This document shows positions 1 through 9,154 of a stretch of DNA of 64,000 bases, in pieces. Position numbers and translations under genes: made by a program. The stretch lies in assembly GCF_000826545.1 (NCBI RefSeq), contig NZ_CDME01000011.1:1328001-1392000 (forward strand), written 5' to 3'. Positions within the stretch are counted from its first letter, which is position 1. Each line of letters opens with the position of its first letter. Origin of the DNA: Kibdelosporangium sp. MJ126-NF4. Lineage in GTDB: Bacteria; Actinomycetota; Actinomycetes; Mycobacteriales; Pseudonocardiaceae. Below the pieces are notes generated by a model. That model saw only the letters and a list, made by a program, of their open reading frames with translations, ran no database searches and was not told the origin of the DNA.

Positions 1-1
1 G

Positions 2-19
2 ACGGGTAACGTCACCCGT
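2..19. other. near-palindrome at left edge (possible operator or terminator remnant)
   Basis: An 18-bp near-palindrome (ACGGGTAACGTCACCCGT) with 6-bp perfect outer arms sits at the very left edge. It could be the end of a terminator for an upstream gene outside the window or a regulator operator. Nothing in the window decides between these. Confidence 0.25.
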
Positions 20-167
20 TTGGTCTAGTGACTGTCGTGTGAAGATGTGCTTCGGCATTCCGATTCGCCTCTTGCAAGCGCGGATATGGGTTCATCGGCG
101 GGTATGGCGTCGTTATTCGGATGATGCACACTAATGGGCCACTTAATACCGCGCTTATCGGCGTTCG

Positions 168-197
168 TTGACATGTTGATCGTTGTTACGATAGCTT
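168..197 (+). promoter_or_regulatory. candidate sigma70-type promoter for the neocarzinostatin-like gene
   Basis: TTGACA at 168-173 is followed after 18 bp by TAGCTT at 192-197, a fair match to the actinobacterial housekeeping consensus. If used, it gives a leader of about 265 nt before the ATG at 471. I see no other convincing gene in the first 470 bases; the open frames there are short and compositionally incidental. Confidence 0.3.
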
Positions 198-470
198 CGT
201 TTTACGTGAGGAGTTGACGGGACAGGGACCCCATGGGGTTTGCTCGAATCAGCTGCCCACGCCGGAATCAAGCCGCTTCGTGTCCTCGGCTCACCGGCGC
301 TCAATTCCCTGTTTTCCCGGCCTCCCCCCGGTTGCGCCGAGGTGCCCCCCACACCTCGGCGCCCATCATCCTGCCCGCAGTCGAGGAGGGTGCCGACCAA
401 CCTGAAGACGTATCGCACCGGTAGTCAGGAAAGCTGTTTCACCTTATGTGAAAGGGAAGCCGTACTCGTG

Positions 471-893
471 ATGAAGCTCAGTGGGAAAATCGGGCTCGCA
501 GCAGCTGTTCTCGGGATGACCGTCGCCTTCGGCCCGGCCGCGCTGGCCGATGCCCCGTCGGTGACCGCCACCCCCTCGACCGGCCTGGTCGACGGGCAGT
601 CCGTCTCGGCGGCGGTGGCGGGGTTCGCTGCTGGTGAAGAGGTGATCGTTGCGCAGTGCGCAAATCCCGGTGGCGTCGTCGTGTGCGACTGGGCGAGCAC
701 CGTCCATTTCAACGCCGACGGTTCCGGTAGCGGCTCTGCCTCCGTGACGGTGCACGCCACCTACGAGGGCAAGACGCAGACCGGTGAGGTCTACGGCACA
801 GTGGATTGCGCGACCATTGACGGTGGTTGCAAGGTCGGCGCGGTTAACGCGACATACACCACTGTGGCGTACACGCCGATCTCATTTGGCTGA
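471..893 (+). CDS. secreted neocarzinostatin-family protein (chromophore-binding apoprotein fold)
   Basis: A 140-residue protein. The start chosen is the ATG at 471, preceded by AAAGGGA about 14 nt upstream; the longer open frame back to 240 has no family resemblance. Residues 1 to about 27 form a signal peptide (MKLSGKIGLAAAVLG..., cleavage near ALA-DA). The mature part of about 113 residues matches the neocarzinostatin/macromomycin family: it opens with a VTATPSTGLVDGQSV-type strand and has two closely spaced Cys pairs (QCANPGGVVVC and DCATIDGGC), as in the two conserved disulfides. Known members bind and protect enediyne chromophores, but many actinomycetes carry orphan homologues of unknown role. 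No enediyne PKS or other enediyne gene is visible nearby, so ligand and function are open. It appears monocistronic, with a hairpin downstream at about 1008. Confidence 0.85.
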   Translation: MKLSGKIGLAAAVLGMTVAFGPAALADAPSVTATPSTGLVDGQSVSAAVAGFAAGEEVIVAQCANPGGVVVCDWASTVHFNADGSGSGSASVTVHATYEGKTQTGEVYGTVDCATIDGGCKVGAVNATYTTVAYTPISFG

Positions 894-1007
894 TGACGCG
901 GTAAACGTCCGGGTCAGCACGACGCGGTTCGTTCCGCTGTCCGGAACGTGTTTCGTTGCCGGTGTTCGGAACGCATTCGGCACACGGTCTGATCCTGGGT
1001 GAATCGG

Positions 1008-1048
1008 CGCCGGTGGCGCGGCCGCACGGCCGCGTCACCGGCGTTCTG
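1008..1048 (+). terminator. strong hairpin, probable transcription terminator
   Basis: A 16-bp stem (1008-1023 with 1028-1043, one G-T pair) with a 4-nt loop, followed by TTCTGTC. It lies 115 bp after the neocarzinostatin-like gene. The rest of the 894-1283 gap shows no gene and contains the cydA upstream region. Confidence 0.55.
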
Positions 1049-1174
1049 TCGTGTGGGTTTCAATACGACGTGAATGCGGCCGCTGCCAATTCGGGGCGGC
1101 GAGGGTGAGTCAAGTGCGGATGCCGTGTGGCTGCCGGGTGACGGCGGACACGTCCCCAAGGACCTGCTCGGTTG

Positions 1175-1208
1175 ATGTGTAGGATTCCGATGTGTAACAT
1201 CCCTACAC
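1175..1208. promoter_or_regulatory. direct/inverted repeat upstream of cydA, candidate operator
   Basis: GATGTGTA occurs twice, and GTGTAGGAT is mirrored by ATCCCTACAC with one inserted base, ending about 75 bp before cydA. It is a plausible site for a redox or oxygen-responsive regulator, but it does not clearly match a Rex operator (TTGTGAA-N-TTCACAA) and I cannot assign a protein. Confidence 0.25.
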
Positions 1209-1283
1209 GTTGGACCGAGGCCGGCTTCCGCTCGTCTGTGCCGCCGAGGTGGGGGATTCGCAACGAGCACGAGGTAACTGACC

Positions 1284-2579
1284 ATGGGGCCTGTCGAACT
1301 TGCTCGAGCAGGGTTCGCGTTGACGGTGGTGTTCCACTACCTGTTCGTCGCGCTGACCCTGGGACTCGTACTGGTGGTCGCGATCCTGCACACCAAGTGG
1401 GTGCGCACGGGCGACCCGGTCTACCTGCGGATGACGCGGTTCTGGGGACTGCTCTACGTGGTGAACTACATCGTCGGCATCGGTGCCGGTCTGGTGATGG
1501 AGTTCCAGCTCGGCGCGAACTGGGCCGGGTTGGAGAACTTCAGCGCCAACGTGTTCGGCGCGCCGCTGGCGATCGAGACCATTGTGGCCTTCTTCGCCGA
1601 GTCGACGTTCCTGGCACTGTGGATCTTCGGCTGGCGCAGGCTGCCCAAGAAGTTCCACCTCGCCACGATCTGGGTGGTCACCGCCGCGGCGTGGATGTCC
1701 GCGCTGTGGGCGCTGGTGGCCAACGGCTTCATGCAGAACCCGGTCGGCTACGAGATCCGTGACGGCGTCGTGCAGATCACCAGCTACGGGGCGCTGCTCG
1801 GCAACGTCAACCTCTGGATCGCCGTGCCGCACATCCTCACCGCGGCGATCGCGACCGCGGGATTCTTCCTGCTGGGTATCAGTTCCATCCTGCTCCGCCG
1901 CGGCAGGGCCGACCAGGAGTTCCTGCGGCGGTCGATGCGCATCGGCGGACACGCCGCCGGATGGGGCTCACTGCTCGCGGTCAGCGTCGGCGCGCTGCAG
2001 TTCATTGTGGTCACCGAGGCGCAGAAGTCGAAGTTCTGGGCGTTCATCGGCGCCAGCGACGACCTGGCACTCCGCCAGCAGGAACTGACGGCCAAGTACG
2101 GACCGGACGCCAAGCTGCCGGAGCCCGCCTGGGTCGAGTTCTCCGGCCAGGCCATGATGATCATCGGCCTCTTCATGCTGATCATCGGTATCTGGGTGCT
2201 GTTCGCGCTGCGCAAGGACCGGATCACCACGAAGTCGCGAGTGCTGCGGTGGCTGCTCGTGCCGATGCTGTTCCTTCCGTTCGTCGCCAACATCTCCGGC
2301 TGGATCTTCCGCGAGGTCGGCAGGCAGCCGTTCGCCATCTGGAACGTGCTGACCACCAACGACGCCATGACACCGGGGCTGACGGCCGGGCAGGCCACGG
2401 TGTTCCTCACCGTGTTCGGCATCCTGATCGGCCTGCTGATGCTGCTGGACTGGTGGCTGCTCGGCCGGATCGCACTGCGCGGACCGGACAAGGTCACCGG
2501 TGGTCTGTGGGCCGACCAGGACCACGAGTCGAGCGACGACGACCATTCCGACACGCGGCGCGACGGCGTCCTGGTCTGA
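1284..2579 (+). CDS. cydA: cytochrome bd ubiquinol/menaquinol oxidase subunit I
   Basis: A 431-residue polytopic membrane protein carrying the haems of the bd-type terminal oxidase, which oxidises quinol and reduces O2 at the cytoplasmic membrane. It begins GPVELARAGFALTVVFHYLF, with His18 at the position of the haem b595 ligand. A GLVMEFQLGANW segment follows (the conserved Glu region), then VPHILTAA with the b558 ligand His. At 431 residues it is shorter than the E. coli protein (about 520), as in the short-Q-loop CydA class of actinobacteria. The ATG at 1284 follows GAGGTAA. It is first in a four-gene cydABDC unit: cydB starts 26 nt later. Confidence 0.95.
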   Translation: MGPVELARAGFALTVVFHYLFVALTLGLVLVVAILHTKWVRTGDPVYLRMTRFWGLLYVVNYIVGIGAGLVMEFQLGANWAGLENFSANVFGAPLAIETIVAFFAESTFLALWIFGWRRLPKKFHLATIWVVTAAAWMSALWALVANGFMQNPVGYEIRDGVVQITSYGALLGNVNLWIAVPHILTAAIATAGFFLLGISSILLRRGRADQEFLRRSMRIGGHAAGWGSLLAVSVGALQFIVVTEAQKSKFWAFIGASDDLALRQQELTAKYGPDAKLPEPAWVEFSGQAMMIIGLFMLIIGIWVLFALRKDRITTKSRVLRWLLVPMLFLPFVANISGWIFREVGRQPFAIWNVLTTNDAMTPGLTAGQATVFLTVFGILIGLLMLLDWWLLGRIALRGPDKVTGGLWADQDHESSDDDHSDTRRDGVLV

Positions 2580-2605
2580 TCGCGGTCAAGGACTGAGGAG
2601 TTCTG

Positions 2606-3631
2606 ATGGGGTACGCAACTCTGTGGCTGATCGCGTTCGGCTTGCTGTTCGCGGGTTTCCTTGCCCTCGCGGGCATCAACTACGGCACCAGCCTCTTACT
2701 TCCGTGGCTGGCCAAGACGGACGGCGAACGCAGGTCCGTGCTCAACCAACTGGGCCCGTTCTTCCTGGCCAACGAGGCGTGGCTGCTGGTGTCGATCGGT
2801 CTGCTGATCGGCACGCTGCCCGGCCTGGAAAGCCGGATGATCGCGGGCTCGTATCCGGTGTTCATCGTCGCCGTGGCCGGTTCGGTCGTCGTCAACGTCG
2901 CGGTACAGCTGCGCAGCAGGCACGAAGCCGCCGGTGTGCGGAAGTTCTGGGACTTCCTGACTGTCGTGGGTGGACTGGCGGCCGCGTTCGGCTGGGGAGC
3001 CTTCCTCACCGCGTTCGCCGTCGGCTACCCGATGGACGCGACAGGCCACGTCACAGGCGCCGGTGAGGCACTCACGCTGACCACTGTCCAAGGTGGTCTG
3101 GCCACGGTCGCGCTGCTGGGCGCGCACGGAGCCTCCTTCGTGACCGCGCGGTCGATCGACAAGTCTTTGGACGCCGTGTCACGCAGGGCCAAGAAGGCCG
3201 CGCTCATCCTCGCCATCGCGGCCAGCCTGCTCACGGTGGGCACGGTGATCGGCATACTCAACGGCGGCGAGCACGAGGGCGTGATGAGCAACCCCGTGGT
3301 GGCCATCGTCCTGGTCGGCCTCGCACTGGTGTCACTGAAGATCACCCTGTGGCGTCAGGCCAAGGGCCAGGGCTGGCAGGCGTTCGCGACCACTGTTGTC
3401 GCGGTCGCGCTGCTGCCGATCGGCGTGCTGCTGGGCAAGTACCCGACGCTGGTCACGTCGACCACCGCGGGCGGCAAGGGCGCGGAACTGGCCGATGTGG
3501 CCGCGTCCACCGACGCGTTGGCGGCCGTCACGTGGGTCGCCGGTCCGGTCCTGCTGGTCGTGCTGGCCGTCCAGGTCTACGCCTGGAAGATCTTCGCTGG
3601 CAGCAAGGAACGCCAGCCGATGTTCTACTGA
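2606..3631 (+). CDS. cydB: cytochrome bd oxidase subunit II
   Basis: A 341-residue hydrophobic protein with eight or nine predicted membrane segments, matching CydB (starts MGYATLWLIAFGLLFAGF; actinobacterial length). It pairs with CydA to form the quinol oxidase core. GAGGAGTTCTG precedes the ATG. The gap to cydD is 27 nt, so the genes are almost certainly co-transcribed. No disrupted motif was seen. Confidence 0.93.
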   Translation: MGYATLWLIAFGLLFAGFLALAGINYGTSLLLPWLAKTDGERRSVLNQLGPFFLANEAWLLVSIGLLIGTLPGLESRMIAGSYPVFIVAVAGSVVVNVAVQLRSRHEAAGVRKFWDFLTVVGGLAAAFGWGAFLTAFAVGYPMDATGHVTGAGEALTLTTVQGGLATVALLGAHGASFVTARSIDKSLDAVSRRAKKAALILAIAASLLTVGTVIGILNGGEHEGVMSNPVVAIVLVGLALVSLKITLWRQAKGQGWQAFATTVVAVALLPIGVLLGKYPTLVTSTTAGGKGAELADVAASTDALAAVTWVAGPVLLVVLAVQVYAWKIFAGSKERQPMFY

Positions 3632-3658
3632 ACCATGGGCCTGTAGGGGGAGAACGCG

Positions 3659-5359
3659 GTGGGCACACGAGGCCCGATCGATCCGCAGGTGCTGGCGCGG
3701 CTGCCACGGCTGCGCCGGTACCTGGCCGTCCGGTCGGTGCTGGCTGTCGCCGGTGCCGCACTGGTCATCGGGCAGTCGATCGGCGTCGCGAGCGTGCTCG
3801 CCGTGTTCTTCGTGGACAGTCCGGCCGCCGCGCTGTCCTCGGCGTGGGTCGTGCCGTTGCTCGCGGTCATTGTCGGCAGGATCGTGCTGGCGGCCGTCGA
3901 ACGCTGGTGGAACGAGCATGTTCTCGCCGCGCTCAAGGCCGACCTGCGTGACCAGGTGGCGCATTCCCTGCTCGGCAGGGGGTTCGCGCACGTGCACACT
4001 GTGGACGGCGGGACCGGGGCCGCGAAGGCGGGCACGCTGCTGACACGCGGTGTCGACGCACTCGACGCGTATGTCGTCGGCGGGATGGGGCTCATGCCCG
4101 CGGCGGCGATCGTGCCGACAGCCGTGGTGGCCACGTTGTTCGCCGTCGACTGGCCGTCGGCGATCGTCGTGGTGATCGTCCTGCCGATCGTGCCGTTGCT
4201 GCTCGCTCTCGTCGGATTGCACACGAAAGAGCGCAGCGCCCGGCAGTGGTCGGCGATGCTGCGTCTCGGCGGGCAGTTCCTGGAAGCGGTGTCCGGCCTG
4301 GTGACTCTGCGGGTGCTCGGGCGTGACCGGCGGACGGCCGCCCGGGTCAGGGAAGTGGCCGAGGACCACCGCAAGGCGAGCATGTCCGCTCTGCGCCTGG
4401 CCTTCCTGTCCTCGCTGGTCCTCGAAACGCTCACCACGCTCTCGGTCGCGTTGATCGCGGTGCCGGTCGGTTTCCGGTTGCTCGACGGCGCGATCGGCCT
4501 GTCGACCGGACTGGCCGTGCTGCTGCTGACGCCCGAGGCGTTCCGGCCGCTGCGCATGGTCGGCACCCAGTTCCACGCCAGCGAGGACGGCAAAGTCGCG
4601 CTGCGTGAACTGACCTCCCTGCTCGACGCGCCCGAACAGGACCCGCGACCCGCTGTCGTCACGGAACGGTCGGTGCTCGCGGATGTCCGCGAGCACCCGA
4701 TCGTCCTCGACGACCTGGCGGTCGGCTGGCCGGGGGCGCAGCAGCCCGTGCTGTCAGGAGTGTCACTGGAGTTCGAACCCGGTGGGCGCTACGCGGTGGT
4801 CGGTCTGAGCGGCGCGGGCAAGAGCACGCTCCTGCGCACGGTCGCCGGACTCATGTCCCCGGTCGGCGGGCGTGTCCTCGTCGACGGTGTGGACGTGTCG
4901 ACGGTCGACCCGCGGCAGTGGCGGCAGGTGCTGGGTGTCGTCCCGCAGCGGCCACATTTGTTCGGTGGCACGGTGTTGGACAACATCAGCATCGGCTGGC
5001 CACAGGCCTCGGCGGCCCAGGTGTGGGACGCGCTGGAACGTGCCGGAGCCGCGAACGTGGTCAGCGGGCTTCCCGAGGGACTGGACACCGTCCTCGGCGA
5101 GAACGGCGTCACGTTGTCGGCGGGGGAGCGGCAGCGCTTGGCCGTGGCCAGGGCGCTCGTGCGCGATCCGGCTGTGCTTCTGCTCGACGAGCCCACAGCC
5201 CGGCTCGACGGCGAGACCGAGGAAGGCGTGCTCGCCGCGATGGATGCCCTGGCGGGAACCGTGATCATCGTGACTCACCGGCCCAGAGTCGTCGAGTACG
5301 CCGACCACGTCATCGTGGTCGAGCAGGGTGGCGCGCGACTCGCCGCGGTGACGGCATGA
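3659..5359 (+). CDS. cydD: ABC exporter subunit needed for cytochrome bd assembly
   Basis: A 566-residue half-transporter: an N-terminal six-helix exporter domain (about residues 20-320), then an ATPase domain with Walker A GLSGAGKST, signature LSAGERQR and Walker B AVLLLDEPTA. The CydDC family exports glutathione/cysteine in E. coli and is required for bd-oxidase haem assembly; in actinobacteria the substrate is not settled. The start is the GTG at 3659, after GGGGGAGAA. Its TGA overlaps the ATG of the next gene, so a coupled heterodimer with CydC is expected. Confidence 0.9.
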   Translation: MGTRGPIDPQVLARLPRLRRYLAVRSVLAVAGAALVIGQSIGVASVLAVFFVDSPAAALSSAWVVPLLAVIVGRIVLAAVERWWNEHVLAALKADLRDQVAHSLLGRGFAHVHTVDGGTGAAKAGTLLTRGVDALDAYVVGGMGLMPAAAIVPTAVVATLFAVDWPSAIVVVIVLPIVPLLLALVGLHTKERSARQWSAMLRLGGQFLEAVSGLVTLRVLGRDRRTAARVREVAEDHRKASMSALRLAFLSSLVLETLTTLSVALIAVPVGFRLLDGAIGLSTGLAVLLLTPEAFRPLRMVGTQFHASEDGKVALRELTSLLDAPEQDPRPAVVTERSVLADVREHPIVLDDLAVGWPGAQQPVLSGVSLEFEPGGRYAVVGLSGAGKSTLLRTVAGLMSPVGGRVLVDGVDVSTVDPRQWRQVLGVVPQRPHLFGGTVLDNISIGWPQASAAQVWDALERAGAANVVSGLPEGLDTVLGENGVTLSAGERQRLAVARALVRDPAVLLLDEPTARLDGETEEGVLAAMDALAGTVIIVTHRPRVVEYADHVIVVEQGGARLAAVTA

Positions 5360-7086
5360 CAGGCACCGGCCCCGCGCTGCGCCTGGGCGCCGGAGCGGTG
5401 GCGGCTGTGTTGTGTGAGGCCAGCGCGGTCGCGCTCACCGGATTCGCCACCTGGTTGATCTGCCGCGCTTCCGAGCAACCGCAACTCGGTGCGCTGGCGA
5501 TCGCCGTGGTGACCGTGCGCGCGCTCGCGATCGGGCGCGGTGTTCTGCGCTACGGCGAACGCCTCAGCGGTCACGACGCCACACTGCGGATCATGACGCG
5601 GGTCCGCGGCCGCGTGTTCGACGCGCTCGTGCCGCGTGCGCCGTTCGGTCTCGCTGCCTTCCGGCGTGGTGACCTGCTCACCCGCTTGGTATCCGATGTG
5701 GACACGATCCAGGACTTGCTGCTGCGGGTGCTGTTGCCCGCGACGGCCGCGGTCGGAGTCGGCGCACTGGCAACCGGCTACACCGTGTCGGTGGTGTCGG
5801 ACGCGGGCATCGTGATGGCGGTGGGCCTGGTGATCGCCATCGGTGTCCTCCCGCCGCTCGCTGCCCTGTTGTCCGAACGGTCCGGGCGGCGGCTCGTCGC
5901 CGCCAAGGCCAGTCTGTCGGTCAAGATCGTTGACCTGCTCGACGGGTTCGAGGACCTGATCGTCCTGGACGCGGTGGACGAGGCGCTGGAGCGCCAGCAG
6001 TCCTCGGCACAGCGGGTCGCGACGCTGGAACGGCGCCGTGGAATCGCACGGGCAGTGCTGGCCGCGGCGGGCGTCGCCGTGCATCTCGGGACAGCCGTGG
6101 TGGTCGCGCTCGTCGGCATGGCCGCGGCTGGACGTGGTGAGGTCTCCCCGATCGACGTCGCCGTGGTGACGCTGATGTGCCTGGCGGTGTTCGAGGTGGC
6201 GCAACCGTTGCACCTGGCTGCCGAACAGTTCGGCGCCATGCGTGCCGGCCTCGCCCGTGTGCGGGAGATCCTCCAGCCGGTGTCCGAAAAGGAAGCCGAC
6301 GGACACGTCGAACCCGCTGCCGAGCTGGACATCGTGGACGCCGGATACACGTATCCCGGCGCCGGACGGCCCGCGCTGACCGGGATGAACCTGTCGCTGC
6401 GACCGGGACGGACAACGGCGTTGGTCGGGCCGAGCGGCTCGGGCAAGAGCACAGCGCTCGCGCTGGCATTGGGACTGCTGGCGCCGGACACCGGACAGGT
6501 GCGCCTGGCCGGGCGTGACATCGGTGACATCGCGCCACACCAGCTGCGGCCCGGCCTGATCACCGGCCTGACCCAGTACGCCTACCTGTTCACCGGAACC
6601 ATCAGGGCGAACATGGAACTGGGCAGCCAATCGGCCACAGAGGACCAGATGTGGCAGGCGCTGGCCGACGCCGGTGCGAGCGACTGGGTACGCGACCTGC
6701 CCGACGGCCTGGACACGGTCATCGGATCCGACGGCATGACGGTGTCCGGCGGGCAACGACAACGCCTGGCCCTCGCCGTGGTGCTGCTCGCCGCCCCGGC
6801 GGTGCTGGTGCTCGACGAGCCGACCGAGTCACTGGACACGCTCACCGCCGACAGGGTGATGGCGGACCTGATGGACGCCACCAACAGCCGGACCGTGCTG
6901 CTGACCAGCCATCGCCTGTGCGGCCTCGAAGCCGTCGACGAGATCGTCGTTCTGTCGGGCGGTTACGTTGTGCAGCGCGGCAGCCATGAGCGACTACTGG
7001 CTGAACCCGGGTACTACCGCGAGCGTTACCTCGGTGAACGTGCCGCGCTCGACCTTTTCGAGCGGATCGGCGGACGGAACCCGTAG
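5356..7086 (+). CDS. cydC: ABC exporter subunit needed for cytochrome bd assembly
   Basis: A 576-residue half-transporter, partner of CydD. The start chosen is the ATG at 5356, overlapping the cydD stop as ATGA; the open frame runs further upstream but that part is only the antiphase of cydD. Membrane helices fill roughly residues 5-300. The ATPase domain has Walker A GPSGSGKST, signature VSGGQRQRLAL and Walker B AVLVLDEPTE. It is the last gene of the cyd operon; 132 bp separate it from the polyketide locus. Confidence 0.9.
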   Translation: MTGTGPALRLGAGAVAAVLCEASAVALTGFATWLICRASEQPQLGALAIAVVTVRALAIGRGVLRYGERLSGHDATLRIMTRVRGRVFDALVPRAPFGLAAFRRGDLLTRLVSDVDTIQDLLLRVLLPATAAVGVGALATGYTVSVVSDAGIVMAVGLVIAIGVLPPLAALLSERSGRRLVAAKASLSVKIVDLLDGFEDLIVLDAVDEALERQQSSAQRVATLERRRGIARAVLAAAGVAVHLGTAVVVALVGMAAAGRGEVSPIDVAVVTLMCLAVFEVAQPLHLAAEQFGAMRAGLARVREILQPVSEKEADGHVEPAAELDIVDAGYTYPGAGRPALTGMNLSLRPGRTTALVGPSGSGKSTALALALGLLAPDTGQVRLAGRDIGDIAPHQLRPGLITGLTQYAYLFTGTIRANMELGSQSATEDQMWQALADAGASDWVRDLPDGLDTVIGSDGMTVSGGQRQRLALAVVLLAAPAVLVLDEPTESLDTLTADRVMADLMDATNSRTVLLTSHRLCGLEAVDEIVVLSGGYVVQRGSHERLLAEPGYYRERYLGERAALDLFERIGGRNP

Positions 7087-7218
7087 TTCTCCCGCTTGCG
7101 CGGGTGGCTTCTCCGCCTGGCGGGGGAGGTCCGATTTCAGGACCGCGGTGGAAGTGCCGGACAGCCCGCACTGGATAGGTTTTCCAGTGTCTGGAGTGGT
7201 CGAATCCCGGGGGATCGC

Positions 7219-8580
7219 ATGTCCGTACTTCCAAGAGTCAGTGTCATCGGAACCGGTTACCTCGGCGCCACCCACGCCGTGTGCATGGCCAGCCTCGGGT
7301 TCGACGTCGTCGCGATCGACATCGACCCGGAGAAGGTCGACCTGCTCAACCGGGGCCGGGTCCCGTTCCACGAGCCGGGGATGCCGGAACTGCTCGAGTC
7401 GGCGCAGCGGCACGGCCGGATCACCTTCACCACCGACTACGCCGCCGCCAAGGACGCGGATGTGCACTTCCTCTGTGTGGGAACGCCTTCCGCCATCGAC
7501 GGCTCGGCTGATCTGTCCTACCTGCGTGCCGCGGTGACCAACCTCGCGCCGCACCTGGACCGGAAGTCCCTTGTGGTCGGCAAGTCGACGGTCCCGCCCG
7601 GCACGGCCGCGGCGATGACCGAGCTGCTGACCGACCTCGCGCCCGCCGGGTCCGAAGTGGAACTGGCGTGGCAGCCGGAGTTCCTGCGCGAGGGGCACGC
7701 GGTCGAGGACACGTTGCGGCCCAACCGGCTCGTGTTCGGCGTGCGCTCCGAATGGGCGCTCGACCAGCTCAACCGGGTGTTCGCGCCGGTGATCGAGGAG
7801 GGCACGCCGGTCGTGGTCGCCGACCTGGTGACCGCGGAACTGGTCAAGATCGCCGCGAACACCTACCTGGCGACCAAGATCTCGTTCGCCAACGGTCTCG
7901 CCGAACTGTGCGACAAGGTCGGCGGTGACGTCGCCACGCTGGTGGACGCGCTCGGCTACGACTCGCGCATCGGCCGCCAGTACCTCGGCCCCGGCATCGG
8001 CTACGGCGGCGGCTGCCTGCCCAAGGACCTCTCGAGCCTGCTGACGTGGGCCGAGTCGATCGGCGCCGGGGACAGCGTCGGCTTCCTGCGCACCGTCAGG
8101 GAGATCAACGACCGTTGCCGCGACCGGGTCATCCTGCAGACACTGGACCAGCTCGACGGCAACCTGCAGGACGCCAGGATCTGCGTGCTCGGTGTCGCCT
8201 TCAAGCCGGACTCCGACGACGTGCGCGAGTCGCCGTCGCTGGAGATCGCCCGGCGCCTGCACCAACTCGGCGCGCGGGTCACCGTGCACGACCCGGCCGC
8301 GATGGGCAACGCACGGCGGGTCGCGCCGGAACTGACCTACGCGGGCACGCTCATCGGCGCCGCCGACGGTGCCGACGTGGTGCTCGTGCTGACCGAGTGG
8401 CGTGAGTTCCGCGAGATGGACCCGCGGCGGCTGGGGGAGTGGGTGGCCAGTCGCAAGATCGTCGACGGCCGACTGTGCCTCGACGCCAAGGCGTGGACCG
8501 ATGCGGGCTGGCACGTCGCCATCCCCGGCAGGCCCGTGCATGCCGGGCCGATCACCGCACCCGCGCCGGTGCCCGCGTAA
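7219..8580 (+). CDS. UDP-glucose 6-dehydrogenase
   Basis: A 453-residue NAD-dependent dehydrogenase of the UDP-glucose/GDP-mannose family. The N-terminal Rossmann motif is VSVIGTGYLGATHA, a PEFLREGHAV segment lies mid-protein, and the catalytic Cys is in GIGYGGGCLPKD. The likely reaction is UDP-glucose to UDP-glucuronate with two NAD. The ATG at 7219 follows GGGGGA; an upstream frame to 7096 is not conserved. It opens the polyketide locus. Together with the epimerase at 12704 and the glycosyltransferase at 18700 it suggests a uronic-acid-derived sugar on the final product, although primary cell-wall use cannot be excluded. Confidence 0.85.
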   Translation: MSVLPRVSVIGTGYLGATHAVCMASLGFDVVAIDIDPEKVDLLNRGRVPFHEPGMPELLESAQRHGRITFTTDYAAAKDADVHFLCVGTPSAIDGSADLSYLRAAVTNLAPHLDRKSLVVGKSTVPPGTAAAMTELLTDLAPAGSEVELAWQPEFLREGHAVEDTLRPNRLVFGVRSEWALDQLNRVFAPVIEEGTPVVVADLVTAELVKIAANTYLATKISFANGLAELCDKVGGDVATLVDALGYDSRIGRQYLGPGIGYGGGCLPKDLSSLLTWAESIGAGDSVGFLRTVREINDRCRDRVILQTLDQLDGNLQDARICVLGVAFKPDSDDVRESPSLEIARRLHQLGARVTVHDPAAMGNARRVAPELTYAGTLIGAADGADVVLVLTEWREFREMDPRRLGEWVASRKIVDGRLCLDAKAWTDAGWHVAIPGRPVHAGPITAPAPVPA

Positions 8581-8622
8581 AGAGCCCTCCGTAAGAAGCC
8601 CCGAAAGGCAAGGGAAGCCGCG

Positions 8623-9117
8623 ATGCTGGCGACTGTACTGGCAGGCATCAGCCTGTTCGGCTGCGGAATACAGGCAGGCGCGCTCTTCATGTTCCACATG
8701 GGAGTGCTGCCGACCTACAAGAAGGTCGACATCCCGACCTGGATGCGCATCCACGTCAGCATGGACCGCAGCATCGAACGGTTCATGCCGTTTCTCAACC
8801 TGACGACCGGCGTGGCCACACTCGCGCTGCTGTTCATGTCCGACAGCGCGGAAAGCGTCGTACTCAGGATCGCCGGGCTGTGCTGCAACATCGCGCTCGC
8901 CCTGCTGTCCGAACTGGTCAACGTGCCGATCAACAAGAAGGTCAAGAAGGCCTACGAGGCCGTCGCCGCGCCGGTCGGCGCCGCGGGTGGCGTTTCGGTG
9001 GCCATGGACGACTCCGAACTCGCCGGGCACCGCGCGTACTGGGCGAGGGCGAACTCTTGGCGGACAACGGTCATCTGCGTGGGGTTCGCGCTCTACGTGA
9101 TCGCCGCATTCGTGTGA
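8623..9117 (+). CDS. DUF1772 (anthrone-oxygenase-like) integral membrane protein
   Basis: A 164-residue protein with about four hydrophobic segments (near residues 4-24, 55-75, 83-103 and 143-163). Its pattern fits the DUF1772/anthrone oxygenase-like family, whose members in aromatic polyketide clusters have been linked to quinone-forming oxidation or remain unassigned. The ATG at 8623 is preceded by AAGGGAA. The position between the sugar dehydrogenase and a SchA/CurD-like gene supports a tailoring role. Family assignment is from overall pattern only. Confidence 0.6.
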   Translation: MLATVLAGISLFGCGIQAGALFMFHMGVLPTYKKVDIPTWMRIHVSMDRSIERFMPFLNLTTGVATLALLFMSDSAESVVLRIAGLCCNIALALLSELVNVPINKKVKKAYEAVAAPVGAAGGVSVAMDDSELAGHRAYWARANSWRTTVICVGFALYVIAAFV

Positions 9118-9154
9118 CCCGCACCATCAATCCAACACCGAGAAGGGAACAACG

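Noticed and set aside
240..470. N-terminal extension of the neocarzinostatin-like protein from 240
   Set aside because: The upstream part has no family similarity and would bury the signal peptide; the ATG at 471 has a plausible ribosome binding site.
471..893. Enediyne cluster at the left edge
   Set aside because: Only the apoprotein-family gene is present; no iterative enediyne PKS or accessory genes are seen, and the next genes are cydABDC.
1175..1208. Rex operator before cydA
   Set aside because: The repeat reads GTGTAGG/CCCTACAC rather than the Rex-type TTGTGAA/TTCACAA, so I kept it only as an unassigned operator candidate.
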